DNA of 64,000 nt from RGIG1681 sp017467625 (lineage in GTDB: Bacteria > Bacillota > Clostridia > Christensenellales > UBA1242): assembly GCA_017467625.1 (NCBI GenBank), contig JAFUSN010000004.1, forward strand, positions 596,163-660,162, in the 5' to 3' direction. The position numbers were made by a program, and so were the translations under genes. Below the pieces are notes generated by a model. It was not told the origin of the DNA, did not search any database, and worked only from the letters and a program-made list of their open reading frames with translations. Shown one piece after another: positions 62,201 through 64,000 of this stretch (its first letter is position 1; the number at the start of each line of letters is the position of its first letter).

Positions 62201-64000
62201 TGCAATGTACACTAGAACACTTACAATTAACTATAGTTCAAACAAACCAAGCGCTGCTTCAACCACAATTTCTGGATCAATGACAGGAACTACTAAGTCG
62301 CAGTATGTATATCCAGCTTATGATTATAGTGGTAGTGATAATACCATGTATACAACTAGTCTGAGTGCTTATGATTTGCCAGCAAATGGATATTCACTAA
62401 CAGGCTATAAATTTATTGGTTGGGCAACAAGTTCAAATGGTGATGTTGAATATGCTGATGGAGCATCATACAGACCTAGCAGGATGTTTAATTTAAATCC
62501 TTCATACACACCACTTTATGCTAAATGGGAAAAAATTAAGTATACAATTAGGTATAACTTTATTGTTTCTGGATTCTCGGTTGCAACTTATGATACAACA
62601 AATCATGAATTTGACACTGAATATACGCTTCAAACTTATGCTGCGCTTTGCTCTAATGTGAGCGCAACGCAACTTACAGAAAACAGTTGGTCATTTATTG
62701 GATGGGTTCTCACTCCATCAACAAATAACAGTTTGAACTATTCAAGCAATGCTTCAGCTAAATTTAATAACTGTCAAACAACACTTTTAACAGCAACAGA
62801 TGGTGGAGTGGTTAATTTCTACTCCAAGTTTACTCGTGAGCTTTCAATTTCATTCAATTCAAACAAGCCATCTGCTGCAACAGCTTCAATTTCTGGAACA
62901 ATGAGCATTTTGAAGCCAACTCCAACAAACCAATATTATTGTGCATATCAAGATGCTGCTTCTTATCCATCAACCAATTCAGTAACTATCACTAAAAATG
63001 CGTTTACTCTTACTGGTTGGACATTCCAAGGTTGGTCGCTTTCTGCATCGGGTTCAAAGAATTTCAATGATGAAGGAACGTATACATGGAACACGCCAAC
63101 AGGATCTAATGTTGTAACACTTTATGCTGTTTGGGCAAAGAATGCTTATTCAATTGTGTATAATGCAAACAAGCCAAGCTCGGCATCGACATCAGTTACA
63201 GGAACAATGGCTAATACTGCAGCTTACTATGATACTAATGTTACACTTAGAACAAATGCATATGCTCTTACTGGTTACACATTTAAAGGTTGGGCAACTT
63301 CAGCTTCAGGATCTAAAGTTTATGATGATGGTCAATCATTCACAAAACCAAACTTTGTTTCAACAAATGGTGGAACTTACAACATTTATGCTGTTTGGCA
63401 AGCAAATACTTATGTTGTTTCATATAATCTGAGCAAGGGAAGTGCAAGCACAACGCCAGCGCATGGAACAACACATCCAACAAGTGCAACATTTGACACA
63501 TGGTTCTATGTAAGCAATCCAAGTAAAGAGGGTTACACCTTTACAGGTTGGACAATTTCTGGAATGGGAACAGCAGTTGCAAAATCTTATAAATATTCAT
63601 CAACAGGAACGGTATCAACAATTGCAGCTGCAACAACATCTTCAACAGTTGCTGCAGCAGGAACAACAACATATCTTCTTAATTTGCACAGCACCCAGGG
63701 TTCAACGGTAACACTCACAGCAAACTGGAGTGCAAACACATACACAGTTTCATATGATTTAGCAAAGGGAAGTGCAAGCACAACCCCAGCGTATGGAACA
63801 AACCATCCAACAAGTGGAACATTTGACACTGCATTCACTGTTAACAACCCAACAAAAGAAGGTTACACCTTTACAGGTTGGAAGATTACAGGAATGGATT
63901 CAACAACCCACACATATGGTTCAAACACAACAACAAATACTTCAATTTCATCAACAAAGGAAACATCATTTAAGAACTTACGTGCAACTGCGGGAACAGT
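56256..64000 (+). CDS. Giant membrane-anchored surface protein 3 with InlB-type repeats (partial, at least 2581 aa)
   Basis: The frame opens at ATG 56256 (TGGAGAA site) and is still open at the window edge. MKKLTKSFK, a membrane helix (about 9-32) and RNKSKNN repeat the anchor of giant protein 1 almost exactly. Residues about 45-580 form the shared N-terminal domain, then a Ser/Thr/Gly linker (NSTNATSSSSGGSSS). From about 600 there is a patchwork of modules: classical repeats (GYTFDGWYTAESGGSQIS), KPSxASxSISGxM modules (near 1168, 1991, 2200 and 2300), STGTYELRFYY-like units, and, at the end, SKGSASTTPAxGTxHPTS modules. Base composition is less A-rich than in giants 1 and 2, with many ACA, TCA and GGA codons. 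The C-terminal anchor, if any, lies outside the window. Confidence 0.85.
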   Translation, partial: MKKLTKSFKILIISVVSILVATGVALGLVFGLRNKSKNNTNFTDAQVELLSELSSVNLSKKASNVNDATTISGLTKDNFIASSSNFVVFGDSSENFVYAKSNSGYTNLSEKLAHSINSEATNLQISNAYQNHFSYTYKLNGRIFFAFADFENGEIKFISEFGYELSVNDLPMHDEVEFYPNVVLKQYYYVFEINHSNSITQIVGTYTENSVLNENYIVSTNEITDGNLVKISYDDGKSFYTSFDSKNYQIYSINDKVIRKNVINLEGATNLTNSESFIFAEFESNYKFFNKKLEKWFDVNPHANYDKLTLVEYSCLNYFGVFEQKVENDNALEDGLVVYYDLNLNEVLTFESSAINGQLPKVLYSTNKAILVTNGILEGNKKINPEYLKKFDFPVDETVPVTNDYFIVPDEIYYNVYGIDGDKIENVRFAQIGDLGDGFFFARNLITSTEDGVPVTNEGFYLIDINNSSVTSLSKFYIDDENLNALMAFSTGYYLTTTEVPSVYNLNKNGEIVKDNVVGLFSNDGDGYYVSLSNNKVFAIQESTSQLYISTLVENIDNINNYSVSDDFYDVEVEPFDIEIDPYSNSTNATSSSGGSSSYFTVTAKTMDQHTSEAEDCYAQLNFTFSSGRHPTKFRLHVLRDGWSNEPYFWLFFTINSSYDGYDLVGKWGEHNNSGANGTSLTTKASGSSWSYGSRTYTWYAHQYWSYTGYANHLSASDSYTSVTVCFQIGGGKFDNPFMDIDGDDRSYFNGENYNKYKVTYDGNTSTYGGTIPFSVSNENNMIEPYGPAVEIVDDGGGGGSSYSNPTIVTYQSSFTTLPSYWYTRSNYTFLGWSTSQSSYYNTNGFSGSYTSASTSYTYSTIGNTTLYAIWRPNWVTSTKYYSTTDRTYHYYHQMHRNGMDDQKSISVDSGTYELRFYYYAVTESKSYDYVTATYNGTTSSKMGSSSSGSIDNGYVSLSKNLSSTNTVTLTAHTDGSTSNPDTYVVYVGVYKYITITFAGNGGTNGTTSYVETLNGSSTTVGTLPSTSRTGYTFDGWYTAESGGSQISASTSVSANTTYYAHWTPNKYTVRYHIKCNASANGSGYTYYDQTNLSYGTSYNYVSYATAIANSASGNVGYWDEGLGWSFNKWLSSASTSGTATGLSGSFSNLTSTNNAIVTVFAQYSRTKTVVYNSNKPSGASTSISGSMTSTTWTQYTCTVKDGDNIKDSMYTPQSYTYSLPANAYSLSGYTFQGWATSSTGSVEYSNEADYTPSRSCFVAPTVNLYAKWSANAYTVTYKANGGSGSDRTQDVTFDSSFTTILCNYRKSDYQFYGWSTDSSSYKGSSNTLAGSYTSAGTSYTYTTAGNTTLYAIWMPYWVTADTAADGSEIVSGGASDPENYRVPYGSCVCSSGSGVNYYLVQYYTEDPYVIFTREDGDTDSVYMVVISLDSGIVLTDSNSNYPSWTFEQEYTYNNVTYYVHLYQWFFSESGRLYVFMGGSESYEINSQTGVDLTLYSSDNYYDRVFEFLFGGDSGSSSGERVYHFYHYLSRNSINHILNVALPSGEYSLKAYWYAKSEASHDYGRATFNGTPTSKFTSSSSGTATTGVYDISKTTASNTLTLEAHTDTSVCNDSYIVRIGLYKVITISFNGNGGSSDSKVLDEVRYDSNATLGTLPSSTRLGYTFNGWYTASSGGSQISASTSVGANVTYYAHWTANTYNISYSTTNRTVAEVSWGTNHPTTATYDSQFTVSNPTLLGYDFAGWSITGMYDGDTHYYGSSTTTGTTIDSTTATTFKNLHATNNATVYFEACWTPHTYTISYNLNKGTGSTTPAYGTNHPTSGTYDTSFTVNNPTRTGYLFAGWTITGMDSTTHTYGSNTTTATSLSGVTATSFKNLRATAGTVTFTAQWTAITYTVRYNIKSNSSAKVYYDQVCLYDQTYSYVSYETAYTNSSAGNVGAWTQYGWSFGWWSWGDFYKFGGSTHYSGEFTNLLSTNGSVRNMVAMYTRTLTINYSSNKPSAASTTISGSMTGTTKSQYVYPAYDYSGSDNTMYTTSLSAYDLPANGYSLTGYKFIGWATSSNGDVEYADGASYRPSRMFNLNPSYTPLYAKWEKIKYTIRYNFIVSGFSVATYDTTNHEFDTEYTLQTYAALCSNVSATQLTENSWSFIGWVLTPSTNNSLNYSSNASAKFNNCQTTLLTATDGGVVNFYSKFTRELSISFNSNKPSAATASISGTMSILKPTPTNQYYCAYQDAASYPSTNSVTITKNAFTLTGWTFQGWSLSASGSKNFNDEGTYTWNTPTGSNVVTLYAVWAKNAYSIVYNANKPSSASTSVTGTMANTAAYYDTNVTLRTNAYALTGYTFKGWATSASGSKVYDDGQSFTKPNFVSTNGGTYNIYAVWQANTYVVSYNLSKGSASTTPAHGTTHPTSATFDTWFYVSNPSKEGYTFTGWTISGMGTAVAKSYKYSSTGTVSTIAAATTSSTVAAAGTTTYLLNLHSTQGSTVTLTANWSANTYTVSYDLAKGSASTTPAYGTNHPTSGTFDTAFTVNNPTKEGYTFTGWKITGMDSTTHTYGSNTTTNTSISSTKETSFKNLRATAGT
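58910..59460 (+). repeat. Composite super-repeat in giant gene 3, copy 1
   Basis: The module order YHYYHQ..., SGTYELRFYYYAV, GGTNGTTS, GYTFDGWYTAESGGSQIS is repeated about 1.9 kb later (60815-61345). The DNA is closest over the last 130 bases (GGTTGGTATAC / GGATGGTATAC through TATTATGCTCACTGGAC). Confidence 0.6.
60815..61345 (+). repeat. Composite super-repeat in giant gene 3, copy 2
   Basis: Copy of 58910-59460 in the same order: YHFYHYLS, SGEYSLKAYWYAK, GGSSDSKVL, GYTFNGWYTASSGGSQIS. Confidence 0.6.
63402..63731 (+). repeat. 330-bp tandem module in giant gene 3, unit 1
   Basis: A 110-codon InlB-type module containing SKGSASTTPAHGTTHPTSAT. The next unit follows directly with long identical DNA stretches; a more diverged relative is at about 61642-61931. 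Confidence 0.8.
63732..64000 (+). repeat. 330-bp tandem module in giant gene 3, unit 2 (cut by window end)
   Basis: Starts exactly 330 bases after unit 1 and encodes AKGSASTTPAYGTNHPTSGT. The array may continue beyond the window. Confidence 0.8.

Noticed and set aside
58600..64000. CRISPR array or other spacer-repeat locus
   Set aside because: The repeats are long, imperfect, in frame and encode InlB-type protein modules.
1..64000. tRNA, rRNA, insertion sequences, transposases or prophage genes
   Set aside because: I looked on both strands and saw no tRNA cloverleaf, rRNA segment, transposase or integrase motif.

Overview
The window is A+T-rich, low-GC DNA from a spore-forming member of the Bacillota, most likely an uncultured Clostridia-like lineage (my inference). 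The evidence is the sporulation gene set (spoVAC-spoVAD-spoVAE, yunB, yqfC-yqfD), the Gram-positive gene orders (iscS-thiI, miaB-mutS-mutL, ybeY-era-yqzL-recO, dnaG-rpoD-trmK-zinc ribbon) and the many purine-rich ribosome binding sites. TGA is used as a stop. Almost all genes are on the plus strand; murG, a secreted Asn/Gln-rich protein gene and a class A penicillin-binding protein gene are the exceptions.

Layout. 0-1.7 kb: the 3' end of one P-II-like gene, a complete second P-II-like gene, and convergent murG. 1.8-3.2 kb: an unclassified protein with a HEXXH zinc-peptidase motif. 3.3-7.9 kb: a two-gene type IIA topoisomerase operon whose A subunit shows no canonical GyrA box, so topoisomerase IV is likely. 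7.9-10.5 kb: two unknown membrane or secreted proteins. 10.6-13.2 kb: sporulation genes. 13.2-17.8 kb: the sulfur-transfer pair iscS-thiI, facing a class A PBP. 17.8-18.9 kb: a gap holding decayed ORFs and a structured non-coding RNA with its own promoter and terminator, best matched to 6S RNA. 18.9-25.0 kb: miaB-mutS-mutL. 25.0-28.9 kb: yqfC-yqfD and ybeY-era-yqzL-recO. 29.0-31.7 kb: ppdK. 31.8-36.1 kb: dnaG-rpoD-trmK and a zinc-ribbon coiled-coil protein.

The last 27 kb is accessory. Three very large paralogous genes (1635 aa, 4271 aa and more than 2580 aa, the last running off the window) encode proteins with a short cytoplasmic start, one N-terminal membrane anchor, a shared extracellular N-terminal domain, and many InlB B-repeat (Listeria-Bacteroides repeat) modules. 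The two complete proteins have no LPXTG-type tail. All three genes have the same promoter layout, TTGTWW-N17-TATACT. A YkvI-like membrane protein gene lies between the first two, followed by a cluster of four TTGTTRATAACY sites.

The points most worth checking are the giant surface-protein family, the yqfC start codon that sits inside the mutL terminator and just downstream of a sigma-E-like promoter, the apparently leaderless yunB and iscS genes, the TTGTTRATAACY cluster, and the 6S-like RNA.
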